From Fragilaria radians (Eukaryota; Bacillariophyta; Fragilariophyceae; Fragilariales; Fragilariaceae): a stretch of 21,234 nt of DNA. The notes under the pieces were generated by a model that was not told the DNA's origin, ran no database searches, and was given only the letters and a program-made list of their open reading frames with translations. Location: positions 77,815-99,048 of the forward strand of contig CAAAJI010000088.1 of assembly GCA_900642245.1 (NCBI GenBank), read 5' to 3'. Shown piece by piece: positions 1 to 9,429 of the stretch (positions are counted from its first letter, which is position 1; each line of letters starts with the position of its first letter). A program made the position numbers and the translations under genes.

Positions 1-2
1 GG

Positions 3-1993
3 ATTTTTGGTGAGGTTGGTATCAAACTAACCAAACTTTATGGATTACCTGACAAGTTGTCTAACAAAGGCAACCACTGTTTGTTCCTTGGATATGCTGA
101 AGATCACCCAAAGGACACCTACAGGGTGTTAGATCTGAAGAATATGTCTGTGATGTTGACCAGGAACGTGAGATGGTTGAGGAAGACCCACGGTGAGTTT
201 TTTGATGGTGAGGAGCCGAAAAACATCGAGAATACCGATTTGGAAAGCTCTGATGAGGAGGAAATTTGTTTTGAAGTTACACCCTCCACTTCACGAATGG
301 TTGAAGAAAAGAAGGAGCCTCCAAAGTTTACCATGATCACCAGGAGTAGAGCTCTCATGGATGACATGGAGGATGAAGAAACCGATTCTGAAGAAGAGGT
401 GGAAGGGGATAAGCTGATGATGATTGAGGAGAGTTATGTCAACAATCCTCGATCTTTTTCTGAAGCTTTCTATCACCCTGAGAAGGAAAAACAAAAGGGC
501 TGGAGAGAAGCCATTAAGAAAGAGTTGAATAGCATGGAAAAATGCAAAGTGTGAACCGTTTTGAGTAAGGAGAAGTTGCCTAAAGGCAGGAAACTCATTG
601 GAAATCGATGGGTATTCGCTGAGAAGAGAAATGGAGTGTATAGAGCAAGGTTAGTTGCTCTTGGGTACTCTCAAGTCGCGGGAGTTGATTTTAAGGACCA
701 TTTCTCTCCTGTGTTGTGTGACACAAGCTTCAGGATTATACTCTTGTTAATCCAAAAGCTGAAGCTTCCTGCTTGGTCCATTGATGTGGAAACCGCATTT
801 TTAAATGGAGAACTCAGTGAGGAGATTTACATGCGAATTCCTGAAGGTTTTGAGGGTGAGGGAAAGGGAAATAGCATTTTGAAGCTTAACAAATCCATTT
901 ATGGACTAGTTCAAGCGGCTCGGCAGTGACATAAGAAATTCAAGGAAATCATTGTCAAGCAAGGGTTTAGAGGAAATAATGTTGAACCCTGTGTGTTCCA
1001 CAAGCAGGAAGGGACCGAATTCTGTGTCCTCTGCATTTATGTGGATGATGGAATCATCACTGGGAGTGAAAGGATGATGATCCAAGCCATTGAAGGACTT
1101 AATCAAGTCTTCAAGGTGAAGGTTGATAAGTCAATTCAAGACTTTTTGGGTTGCAAAATTGGCTCTGATGGTCATGTTTTGAGTCTCAAACAGACCAGGA
1201 TTATTAAGAAGTTGGAGAAAGAAATCGAAATTAAGGGAGATTGGAATACTCCCTCTGCACCTGGGTTTTTTGTTGTGAGGCCCAAAGGAGAAGACATGTT
1301 GATTGGAGAGGGCAGACAGAAATGGTTCAGATCCATGATAGGAACCCTTCTGTATTTGGTCAAACTTTCGCGTCCTGACATTGCAAATGCAGTCAGAGAG
1401 TTGTCCAAGGTCATGGATAATGCGGTTCCAGCGCACGAAAAAGAGCTGAAACGATTGTTGTCTTATGTTGTTAAAACTCAAGACAAGCAACTGAATATCA
1501 ACTCAGATTCGTCTGAAGACTGGATAATTGAAGCTTATAGCGACTCAGATTTTGCTGGAGACAAGGATGATAGGAGGAGTATCACAGGTTTTGTGATCTT
1601 TCTGAGTGGTTTTCCCATCTCCTGGAAGTCTAAAGCTCAACCTTGTGTGACTTTGTCAAGCACAGAGGCCGAGTATGTTGCTTTGAATGAAACTGTGAGG
1701 GAAATGAAGTTTATTGTTCAACTTCTTGAACTGATTGGCATTCCTATCAAGAAACCAACAACAGTTCATGTGGACAATGTGGGATGTATTTTTCTAGCGA
1801 AAATAAAACATCCGGGGAACGAACCAAGCATATAGATATGAAGTACCATTTCATCAGAGAACAGGTGGAAAATGGTCTGGTTGAAATAAAATTTGTGAGA
1901 TCTGAGGAAAATGTGGCAGACATTTTCACGAAAAATCTCGGTGGTGAAAAGTTTAATTTTCACAGTCAGAAGCTGTTCAATGGCTTATTTTGA
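3..1993 (+). pseudogene. Copia pol remnant: integrase C-terminus, reverse transcriptase, RNase H
   Basis: One frame runs from base 3 to about 1798. Bases 3-190 encode the end of the copia integrase (CLFLGYAEDHPKDTYRV). An acidic Glu/Asp-rich linker follows, then reverse transcriptase from about 500 (GNRWVFAEKRNG; IDVETAFLNGEL; catalytic YVDD at 1038-1049). RNase H shows AYSDSDFAGD near 1530, SSTEAEYVAL near 1660 and VDNVG near 1770. The frame is broken by TGA at 552-554 and TGA at 927-929, both where copia proteins normally have Trp. A one-base deletion near 1798 moves the last part (KHIDMKYHFIREQV, FTKNLGG) into another frame that ends at 1993. It is a decayed relative of the diatom copia elements; the exact clade was not assigned. 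Confidence 0.9.
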
Positions 1994-2027
1994 GGGTATG
2001 CGAGGGTTCCTATGTCATAAAATGATC

Positions 2028-2037
2028 AAAGGAAGGG
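2028..2037 (+). other. Polypurine tract of the copia element
   Basis: AAAGGAAGGG lies directly before the TGTT that begins the proposed 3' LTR, 34 bases after the end of the pol remnant. A purine run at this place is the expected plus-strand DNA primer site of LTR retroelements. Confidence 0.65.
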
Positions 2038-2576
2038 TGTTAAATGGTGTCATTTATATTTGATCCATTTTATGAATGTGTTGCATCTTAAACAACAAAT
2101 AATTGACTTCTAAGTCAATATAATTGGGATTTCGGTCTGTTTAAGAAATGAGGTAATTTAGAGGTTGAAATGCATGTGATAAGAAAAATTATGAAAAGAA
2201 AACAAAAATGAATGTTTTAAGTAAGTGACTCTAAATCCCGGTTGCCTAATTCACAATTAGATAAAAATTGGTGAAGCAACCAAATGTGGGATAAATTGAG
2301 GAAAATTTCATCATGTGAGATGCAAATTTTCAGGTGAGATTCTATAGCAGTAGTTAAAAACTTAGAATTACAATCTCGTGAATTTTTAATCTTTTACTTT
2401 AGATTTGTTGTTTGGAAGCTTTCTTCAAGCTTCCCATTGCTACCAAACCAGAGTTTATCAACTCTACTCTTAATATCAAGGAAACTGCGGTAAAGTCCCT
2501 TGTTGCAGCCTTTTTTCTGTCTTTTTGACGCGTGATCGACCAATTTTGAGGTTCAGAGCGACTTTTGTTTTTAACA
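2038..2576 (+). repeat. Probable 3' LTR of the copia element
   Basis: The left edge is set by the purine tract followed by TGTTAAA at 2038-2044. The right edge is proposed at TTTAACA ending at 2576, which gives the TG...CA rule and a 7-bp inverted terminal repeat. The length of 539 bp is ordinary for a copia LTR. The 5' LTR is outside the window, so the right edge rests only on the inverted repeat. If it is correct, the target-site duplication would begin with GGTGT at 2577-2581. Confidence 0.6.
2102..2119. repeat. Perfect short inverted repeat inside the LTR
   Basis: ATTGACTTCTAAGTCAAT has 8-bp arms and a 2-base centre, 65 bases into the LTR. It could be a protein-binding palindrome in the LTR promoter or a small hairpin. 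No function can be read from one copy. Confidence 0.5.
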
Positions 2577-2949
2577 GGTGTAACCTATTTCAGGAAACAA
2601 ACACTCTGATTTTCTGAAAGTTCCTTCATTGTTGCGCAGGAAATAAAACAGTCATTTCCGATTTCACAGACAATGCTGTTAATGACCACGGCAAGAGACA
2701 ATATCCTATTTGAGTTGTGTGTTTGACGGCGTGTGTCTATGTCTTGTATGGTGGACTGGCAAGTGTAGAGTTTGATTGGCTGTTTTGCTTAAAGTCCATG
2801 ATTCGTCTGTTATCTACCGAATTGAGTCCTTTAGCATATTTGGTACGATCGATTCTGCTATGTAAAACTTCGTTTCCATTTTGAATTGAAAATTTCACCA
2901 ATCCCACGGATTTTAGTCACAAAACGTTTAATCATCCATAAAAAAAGAA
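2577..2949. other. Upstream region of the metalloprotease gene
   Basis: This AT-rich stretch between the proposed LTR edge and the next start codon has no coding signal. It must hold the promoter and 5' UTR of the following gene, unless transcription starts in the adjacent LTR. The base run just before the start is AAAAAAAGAA, a favourable A-rich context. Confidence 0.6.
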
Positions 2950-3963
2950 ATGGCCCGAATACATGACAATGCAAATCCGCAAAGCCAAGTCAACACTTCC
3001 ACTTCCGGCATCTTAAGCAGCGAGAAAATCTCGGATTCTAGATCAAATGCTTGTCAAGTAGGGAAGTGGTTGAACCGAATTGTTCTCGTTTTAATAGTCG
3101 CGATTGGACTTTTCGCAGGATTAGCACTGATTTTTCGAGGTTCGGCAAATCCATTCGACCTATTCACGCACGGAAGACTACCCACGGTAAAGGATACTGA
3201 GAGATGGGATGTTTATGGCTTTAAAGGGCTGCAACTTGTCGTCGAGAACGCCCTGGAGGATAGCTGGACACCGTATTTGGAAGAATATGTGTCGGAATGG
3301 GATCAAGGATCACCTGATGCTCTGGAGTTATCGGTACAGAGAGTTTCAGTGGATTCTTCCTGTCAGCCATCTACAGGTGTCCTTAAGATATGCAATGGGG
3401 ATTACGGGAATACAGATTGGATCGGTGTGAATTACAATATGGTTCAAAATGGATTCATTATTCATTCTGTGAGTCAAATGAATGATTATCATCTAAACAA
3501 CATGAATGATGATGACAAGCGATATACAATGTAAGCATACTGTATTCAATATGTATCGCGTCGTTCAAACTTCACACGTCAGAAATCTCATTTCACTTTT
3601 CCCTTCTCAAATAGGTGTCACGAAATGGGACATGGTTTTGGGCTGCCCCATACGGATGAAAATTATAGCAACACGAATTTAGGGAACTGCTTGGATTATA
3701 CAATGCACGTACAAGGAAACCTGTCTCCTGGAGCTTTTAACTACAATCTTTTATCTCTGATGTACGGGACCATACCTCCAAGTCAAAGGAAGCTAAAAAA
3801 GGATCACGTCATTCCCGACTCTGTCATCGAAAAATACAAGACATTGTCGGAGGAAATGAAAAGCTTACCTCGTGAACATTGTCACAGTGGTCGATGTGCC
3901 GAAGATCTTGGGGAAGGCTACAGCCTGATTATGCATAAACTATTACTGAGAAACTTAACATAA
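2950..3963 (+). CDS. Membrane-anchored metzincin-type zinc metalloprotease-like protein
   Basis: There are two exons, 2950-3530 and 3615-3963, with an 84-bp GTAAGC...ATAG intron at 3531-3614. Splicing joins the frames and completes the active site, giving 309 residues. Residues 1-40 are polar, 44-62 form one hydrophobic segment (IVLVLIVAIGLFAGLALIF) without an obvious cleavage site, and the rest should be lumenal or extracellular (type II topology). Residues 196-206 read HEMGHGFGLPH, the full HExxHxxGxxH motif with three histidine zinc ligands and a general-base glutamate. CLDYTM about 20 residues later could supply the Met-turn. The C-terminus has DLGEGYSLIMHKLLL. Similar membrane proteins with a GHGFGLPHTDEN core are, from memory, common in diatoms. 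The substrate is unknown. Identity as a zincin fold is confident; protease activity is inferred. Confidence 0.82.
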
Positions 3964-5257
3964 TAACTTCTCGTTTCACCATTTGTGACCATTCAAATAA
4001 TTTTCGACTAATTGTCGTGCGGCATACTAGGCACATCAATGGCTGGAAAAGATGCAGCAATATGTGCGAGCATGATCCTGCTAGACTCGTAAAAGGAAAT
4101 ATGGGTAAAACATGACATGGTAATAGTTAATAGTGCATCACCGTTCTTTTTTGAATGAATGAATAGTGAAGCTCGCCTCAATCAAGTGACAAATAATGAA
4201 GGCTTTGTCATGTTAACTTTCGATTCAGCAATAAGCAGTTATATCAACAGAATATATGATTCCCTAACCTCTTATCTGTGAAGTTCTTGCTTGATGATTT
4301 CAACCAATCACCAACATTTGCCGTAACTTTTTCTATATCTGTGAAAAGAATGAACACATGGAACCTTGGACAACACAATAAGCACTTATGCCCCATAGGA
4401 AAAGGAATTGATTGTCGTTTGCAAATGCAAAAATGCTCTTACATTGGAATTCAGCAACTACATGTAACTTGACACAATACAATCCTTAGTTCAGCTTCTC
4501 TATCTGAATTTTTTAGCAGTTTCTCAGAGCTCATGCTCTGAGCAATTATTCCCCATGGTGACCATTATTGAAAATAGTGACTTCCTGTAGTGGGATGGTG
4601 TATCTTTGCCAGTTTCCTGAGGCTTGAACAAGAGTACTCAAAACAAAAGAGCTTAAATCTATATTGAATGGCAACTTCTTATCTGTCTCTTTGTTGGCAT
4701 ACATGATGTGAATAATTCAAAAAGCAAAATGCGTCCATAAGGGTGGTACATACTGTACTGGAGGAGCTTACACTAGTACTCGGTGCGAAAGAACCAGGAT
4801 GTAGTGTTCAAAACCAATCGGTCAAGGCAGCGTCGCTTGCTGTGTCTGTGCGTTCCATTGGACACACAACGATGGCATCAGGCGATTCACACTAAATTGA
4901 ACTGAAAACCTACTAATTTTCCCTCCAAGCTTCGTAAGGTAAGATACATATGCACCTATGCTCTTAACCGGCCTCGTTGATCTTTCTAGAGGAAAGAGAG
5001 ATACATTCCCCTTGGAGGTTTTTTTGGAATCCAACTCAAATATTTTTGGAAAATCCAATCGATTCAATTTTTGATGGTTCGCCGATGCATCTCTCTAGTT
5101 ATATAATCACCAATTTCTTTGAAACTAATTTATTCACTCGACTCTTTCATTTTGACAACTTGTTATATTTGGATGAGCAGGACAAACCTACAGCAACCAC
5201 TATTCAAAGTTTCTGTCCCGTTTTTTTTTAAAAGATCAGTCCAAAAAGTAAACAACA
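3964..5257. other. Intergenic region between the metalloprotease and CK2 beta genes
   Basis: No convincing gene is seen in these 1.3 kb. Short open frames (for example 4278-4472 +, 4822-5067 - and 4977-5231 +) lack domain-like composition. The last few hundred bases must contain the CK2 beta promoter, ending in a T-run at about 5220-5229 and an A-rich leader before the start codon. Confidence 0.6.
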
Positions 5258-6328
5258 ATGGCATTTAATGAAGATTCTTCTGCATCGGGACACGATGAAC
5301 CATGGATTCAATGGTTCTGTGGGCTGAAAGGACATGAAATGTTTTGTGAAGTAGAGAGATCGTACATCGAAGATGGCTTTAACTTATATGGATTACGAGC
5401 ATGTGTTGCCAACTTTTCTGATTGTCTTGACTTAATTCTGGACCGAATCGGTCCAGATGATTCAGATGACAGTCATTTGACTCAAAATGCCTGTACTTTA
5501 TATGGACTAATACATGCAAGATACATCATTACAGCGCATGGACTTGATGCAATGTATAATAAGGTATGCCCGCAGTCGAAGAATTTGTTGGTGTTGCTGT
5601 TATTATTCTTGTTATTCTACCCTTTCTGACACATTATTTTGATTTGCATCCTGCAGTATGCTGGGAAGGAATTTGGTACATGTCCATTGGTTCAATGTGG
5701 AGGTCAACCCGTTTTACCAGTGGGCATCAAAGATGAGGTCGGTGCTCACACGGTGAAAATTTATTGTCCCAAGTGTCAATGTATTTATCATCCACCTCCG
5801 GTACGGTCTCGAACAAATCATCATGGGAATGTAGGGTCGGGGGGAAGCATTGGTGTCGATGGAGCATCCTTCGGGACGACATTTCCACACCTATTCCTAA
5901 TGACCTTTAGCAATTTAGTCCCCGATCCTCTTCCGGTAGATTCGGCATATATTCCACGTGTCTTTGGATTTCGGATTCATTCGTCGGCACGACAAGTATT
6001 ATCATCATCATCGACGACGACGACTCCTTCGGTCGTTATGGTCGAAGCTTCAGGACAGCCACCAGTCCACGTTGAAGAGGAGGCTAGTAGAGATAGTCGT
6101 TTAAGAAGTATGGATCCCGATGATAGTGCATCGTTACCAACAACGGTTGCATTGATGTCATCCAAACCAGATGCAGAGGACGTAACAAGATCTGTATTAT
6201 CGAGGAATAGTAACCCCAAGCGTACCAATCGTACGATTGTTGGTGAGGACGACAAGAATGGGGATTCAAATGAGAATGGGGAGGGTACTGTGAACAAAAG
6301 GCGCAAACGAACCGAGATAGAATCTTAG
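5258..6328 (+). CDS. CSNK2B: Casein kinase 2 regulatory subunit beta, copy 1 (complete)
   Basis: This is the regulatory subunit of protein kinase CK2, which dimerises through a zinc finger and docks two catalytic alpha subunits. Exons 5258-5563 and 5657-6328 flank a 93-bp GTATGC...GCAG intron, giving 325 residues. The start ATG has the context AACAACAATGG. Visible are WIQWFCGLKG (residues 17-26, beside the canonical N-terminal helix), an acidic PDDSDDS loop near residue 68, LYGLIHARYI, and the four zinc cysteines C111, C116, C139 and C142 (CPLVQC and CPKC). The fold ends with FGTTFPHLFLM and PRVFGFRIH. About 105 extra residues follow, Ser/Thr/Asp-rich and ending in a basic NKRRKR stretch that could be a nuclear signal. 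Human CK2 beta is about 215 residues, so the tail is an unusual extension. The 3' end faces the fumarase gene. Confidence 0.96.
6001..6024 (+). repeat. Trinucleotide repeat in the CK2 beta tail
   Basis: Four ATC units followed by four GAC units encode a Ser-rich then Thr-rich run (SSSSTTTT) at the start of the C-terminal extension. The same repeat, with the same unit number, is at 10774-10797 in copy 2. Confidence 0.75.
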
Positions 6329-6751
6329 AAAAATATCTCTCTTTACACTCTTGGAGAAAGTAAAACGACATGGAAGGAAGACGATACGATAATTCTTAAA
6401 ATTTTGTTTTGGTTCAACGAAAGTAAACACAATTATATGCATATCGTAGGGAAGTAGACATAAACGTGAACGCTATTTCATAGTACTATTTCTCCATCAC
6501 ATTCCGGACGCCACGGTTTACATTGGATGGAAGTTTATTGGAAACCAACATAAGAATCAAGTCGTATTGAAATCGTAACGAACAAGATGAAATCGGTGCA
6601 ATAAGGATAACTAAAAATAATAGGTAGAAAGTAAAAAACTTGCAATTTAACGTGGACTCAATCATTTCTTTTAAATTAGCTCTATTGTGTTCCAAACTTT
6701 TCTTCTTCTTGCCCTTTGTGCTTATAAGTGATATTTCCTTGTATCTTTCTT
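6329..6751. other. Convergent 3' spacer between CK2 beta and fumarase, copy 1
   Basis: These 423 bp lie between two convergent stop codons and must hold both 3' UTRs and polyadenylation sites. No gene is seen. A minus-strand open frame at 6486-6797 overlaps the fumarase C-terminus out of frame. Its middle is not conserved as protein in copy 2. Confidence 0.6.
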
Positions 6752-8209
6752 CTACATATTCTTCATAGGTCCGATCATTTCTTCTGGTACAATCCATTCA
6801 TCGAATTGTTCGGCGGTTAGGTATCCACTGGCAATGGCACTTTCCCGGAGAGTACAACCAGTCTTATGAGCATTCTTGGCAATTTTTGATGCCTTGTCAT
6901 ACCCAATGTGTGGATTGAGTGCTGTCACTAGCATCAGAGACCCATGTAGGAGAGAATGGATCTTCTCATGATTGGCCTCAATTCCCTGTACACACCGTTC
7001 GGCGAAGGATGTTGCTGCATCTCCAATCAGACGTGCCGATTGTAACAAATTGGCTACCATGACGGGTTTAAAGACATTCAATTCAAAGTGTCCCTGTGCA
7101 CCACCAAATGTAATGGTGACGTGATTCCCGATCACTTGAGCGCATACCATAGTCATTGCCTCACATTGTGTCGGATTGACCTTCCCTGGCATGATGGAAC
7201 TACCTGGTTCATTTTCCGGTAGGCTAAGTTCACCCAATCCACAACGAGGACCTGAACCTAGGAAACGAATGTCGTTGGCAATCTTATGTAAGGACGTGGC
7301 GACTGTATTGAGTACACCGGATATTTCGACAAGAGAATCATGAGCCGCAAGGGCTTCAAATTTGTTACTAGCCGTAACGAAGGGATATCGGTCCGAACCC
7401 ATTTCCTCAGCAATGGCAGCTGCAATCGCAACATCATACCCCTGAGTAGTATTCAATCCTGTCCCCACGGCTGTCCCACCCAATGCCAAGCGATATAAGC
7501 ATGGCAGGGAACGTTCAATTCTTGAGATGGCATACTCAACTTGAGTTGAGTAACCACTGAATTCTTGACCAAGCGTCAATGGAGTCGCATCCTGACAATG
7601 TGTCCGACCAATTTTAATAATCGACTGAAATTCGGATTCCTTGTTCTGAAGAGCACCTAGGAGTACCTTTAGACCAGGAATCGTACATTCTGTAATTACT
7701 TTTGTAACGGCAATGTGCATAGCAGTCGGGAAGGAATCATTACTTGATTGTCCCATATTTACATGATCATTAGGATGAACAAGACGAGTTTTACCAAGTG
7801 TCCCACCCAAAATCATGGTAGCACGATTGGCCAAAACTTCATTGACATTCATATTCGTTTGTGTCCCAGATCCTGTCTGGAACGTCACGAGTGGAAATTG
7901 AGCATCATGATACCCATCCAAAACTTCTGTCGCAGCTTGTGCGATAGCATTGGCAATTGTCATATCCATCTGCCCTATTTTGGCATGGTAGACTGCACAA
8001 ACCTTCTTCACAAGTGCCATCCCATATACCACTGGAAGTGGCATCTTGGATTCGGCACCACCCAATGGGAAATTTTCCAGAGATCGTTGTGTTTGTGCCC
8101 CCCATAAACATCCTGGTGCAATCGTCAATTCACCAAAAGTATCTGATTCCTGACGAGAGGGAAGAGCCGCAACAGCATTGAATATTATTTCCTTTTGGGA
8201 GATGGACAT
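6752..8209 (-). CDS. FUM: Fumarate hydratase, class II, copy 1
   Basis: The enzyme hydrates fumarate to (S)-malate reversibly as a homotetramer. This single-exon gene encodes 485 residues. An in-frame stop at 8234-8236 precedes the start with no other ATG between. In order: WGAQTQRSLENFPLGG (residues 36-51), GSGTQTNMNVNEVLANRA (113-130), GQSSNDSFPTAMHIA (153-167), GRTHCQDATPLTLGQEFSGY (201-220) with H204 at the catalytic His position, and the family signature GSSIMPGKVNP (336-346). Its length and motifs match class II fumarases and not the iron-sulfur class I. The first 20 residues have little positive charge and no clear transit peptide, so a cytosolic enzyme is likely. It is transcribed divergently from the aminotransferase gene. 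The short tail after PEEMIGP is slightly unusual. Confidence 0.97.
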   Translation of the reverse strand: MSISQKEIIFNAVAALPSRQESDTFGELTIAPGCLWGAQTQRSLENFPLGGAESKMPLPVVYGMALVKKVCAVYHAKIGQMDMTIANAIAQAATEVLDGYHDAQFPLVTFQTGSGTQTNMNVNEVLANRATMILGGTLGKTRLVHPNDHVNMGQSSNDSFPTAMHIAVTKVITECTIPGLKVLLGALQNKESEFQSIIKIGRTHCQDATPLTLGQEFSGYSTQVEYAISRIERSLPCLYRLALGGTAVGTGLNTTQGYDVAIAAAIAEEMGSDRYPFVTASNKFEALAAHDSLVEISGVLNTVATSLHKIANDIRFLGSGPRCGLGELSLPENEPGSSIMPGKVNPTQCEAMTMVCAQVIGNHVTITFGGAQGHFELNVFKPVMVANLLQSARLIGDAATSFAERCVQGIEANHEKIHSLLHGSLMLVTALNPHIGYDKASKIAKNAHKTGCTLRESAIASGYLTAEQFDEWIVPEEMIGPMKNM

Positions 8210-9190
8210 TTCGTTATTTATAATTGTTGAAATTTAAAAAGGCTTCAAACAATGGTTGGAAAAGTGAATGCAAGTGCAAGAAAACTCACCTGCGCAAGAA
8301 CGCTAATACAGGATTCTACTTGGTATACTCCGATTACTTGATTTCCTTTTTAAAGTTTACTTCTTCCGACTATCCATTTAATTAAGGTGTATGCATACAG
8401 ACAGATAATGAAAAAGATAGAAAACAAAAATGAGATGAAAAGGGAACGTATGTTAAAAAAGAGAAATCTATTTATGTTGAATCTCATTCGAACACTGAAA
8501 TTCTTCTGATCGATGATTTCACGTCATGAAATTGCAGTGTACTGTAAATATACATATACCATGCTTTGTAGCTTGACTAACGTTTCCCAGAGTCTACTTT
8601 TTCCTGGTTCAAATTGACTCCTCCAATGCTCATGGTTCTTTTCAATTTTACATGTATTTTCAGTCCTTGGAAGTTTTATTTGTCCATTGATCATTTTTTA
8701 TCATGCACATTTGTCTCTCATTGTCGTATTAGAATAATGTAGACTATACATCTTTAGAAAATAATAAATTACTCAATATTTATTGGCTCATTTGGATTGA
8801 AGTGAAATTCAGAAGGTGAAAAGTTTGAAGCATTGAAGAATGGTTTGTCTTGATGGTGAAAATATTTAGCTTCATGAAGTGAATACATCGAATCATTTTT
8901 TTCAGAACTAGATACTTTGCTGTATTGATACTTGGATTATCAAAATTTTGGAAAAGCAGTCAATCAACAGGAAAGAAATCAATAAGGTCAATTGATATCA
9001 TCAATCTTGTGCTACCTATAAATAGTAGAATGTGATAGAATAATTAATTCATTGATTTTTGACAAGATATTATTGTAAGCTTCACATATGCTCTCATTGA
9101 AAGCGATGCAGCCTTTAGGGTGAATAAACAATGCTTGAAGTTGCGTAATTACTCTACTGGGCTGAACAAGCACAAGGAAAATTGTTGTGA

Positions 9191-9263
9191 ATGGGTGCTG
9201 AGCCCTACACTGCAGATTCAGATTCTTCACCGTATGACATTTTGAATCCCGTGTTATATAGTA
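9191..9263 (+). promoter_or_regulatory. Strongly conserved block upstream of OAT, copy 1
   Basis: These 73 bp match 13854-13926 with only two mismatches, while the sequence just to the left is heavily rearranged between copies. This is footprint-like conservation about 170 bases before the OAT start codon. It could be a promoter core or the start of the transcript. Confidence 0.45.
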
Positions 9264-9305
9264 GTGGTGGTAGTACTGGTTAGGAAGTAAGTAAGAGGAA
9301 ATTTT

Positions 9306-9340
9306 TGACGTGATAACTTTTGCGTCTTTCTCCTACGTCA
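9306..9340 (+). promoter_or_regulatory. Inverted TGACGT / ACGTCA pair upstream of OAT, copy 1
   Basis: TGACGT at 9306-9311 and ACGTCA at 9335-9340 form an inverted pair about 90 to 125 bases before the start codon. Both are bZIP/CRE-type half sites. TGACGT and ACGTCA elements are described as CO2/cAMP-responsive sites in the carbonic anhydrase promoter of the diatom Phaeodactylum. Binding here is inferred only. Confidence 0.4.
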
Positions 9341-9429
9341 ACTCCAATCCTATCCACGCCTGGAGAAAACACACACAACAAACCGAACGTCGTGCCATAA
9401 AAACTCCATAACGAAACGGAAAACGAAGG

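Larger units (their letters stand above)
1..2576 (+). mobile_element. Ty1/copia LTR retrotransposon, 3' portion, degenerate
   Basis: The window opens inside a copia-type retroelement. In order it shows the end of the integrase region, an acidic linker, reverse transcriptase, RNase H, a purine-rich tract and a probable 3' LTR. RNase H lying after reverse transcriptase at the pol C-terminus, with integrase upstream, is the copia order and excludes Ty3/gypsy. The gag, protease and integrase core and the 5' LTR lie outside the window. Two stops and a frameshift show that this copy cannot make its polyprotein, so it could only move if helped in trans. It sits in the same orientation as the metalloprotease gene that follows. 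Confidence 0.9.
8210..9429. promoter_or_regulatory. Divergent promoter spacer between fumarase and OAT, copy 1
   Basis: This 1,220-bp spacer separates two divergently transcribed genes and must hold both promoters. No gene is seen. Compared with the matching spacer at 12999-14074, the ends next to each gene are well conserved and the middle is not. About 178 bp at 8606-8783 have no counterpart in copy 2. Confidence 0.6.

Noticed and set aside
552..929. Genetic code with UGA read as tryptophan
   Set aside because: OAT uses TGA as its stop, and the copia pol frame is also broken by a frameshift, so ordinary decay explains the stops better.
4977..5231. 84-codon plus-strand frame just before CK2 beta
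   Set aside because: Its Phe/Ile/Asn-rich composition is typical of translated AT-rich promoter DNA. There is no splice signal linking it to CK2 beta, whose own start context is good.
6486..6797. Minus-strand open frame of 103 codons over the fumarase 3' end, with a 105-codon counterpart at 11269-11586
   Set aside because: Both start inside the fumarase coding region in another frame. The two ends match because the DNA is conserved, but the middle shifts frame between copies and does not align as protein.
7748..8107. Plus-strand open frames inside the fumarase genes (also 7957-8181 and 12075-12296)
   Set aside because: These are antisense shadows of a strongly conserved coding sequence, with no independent support.
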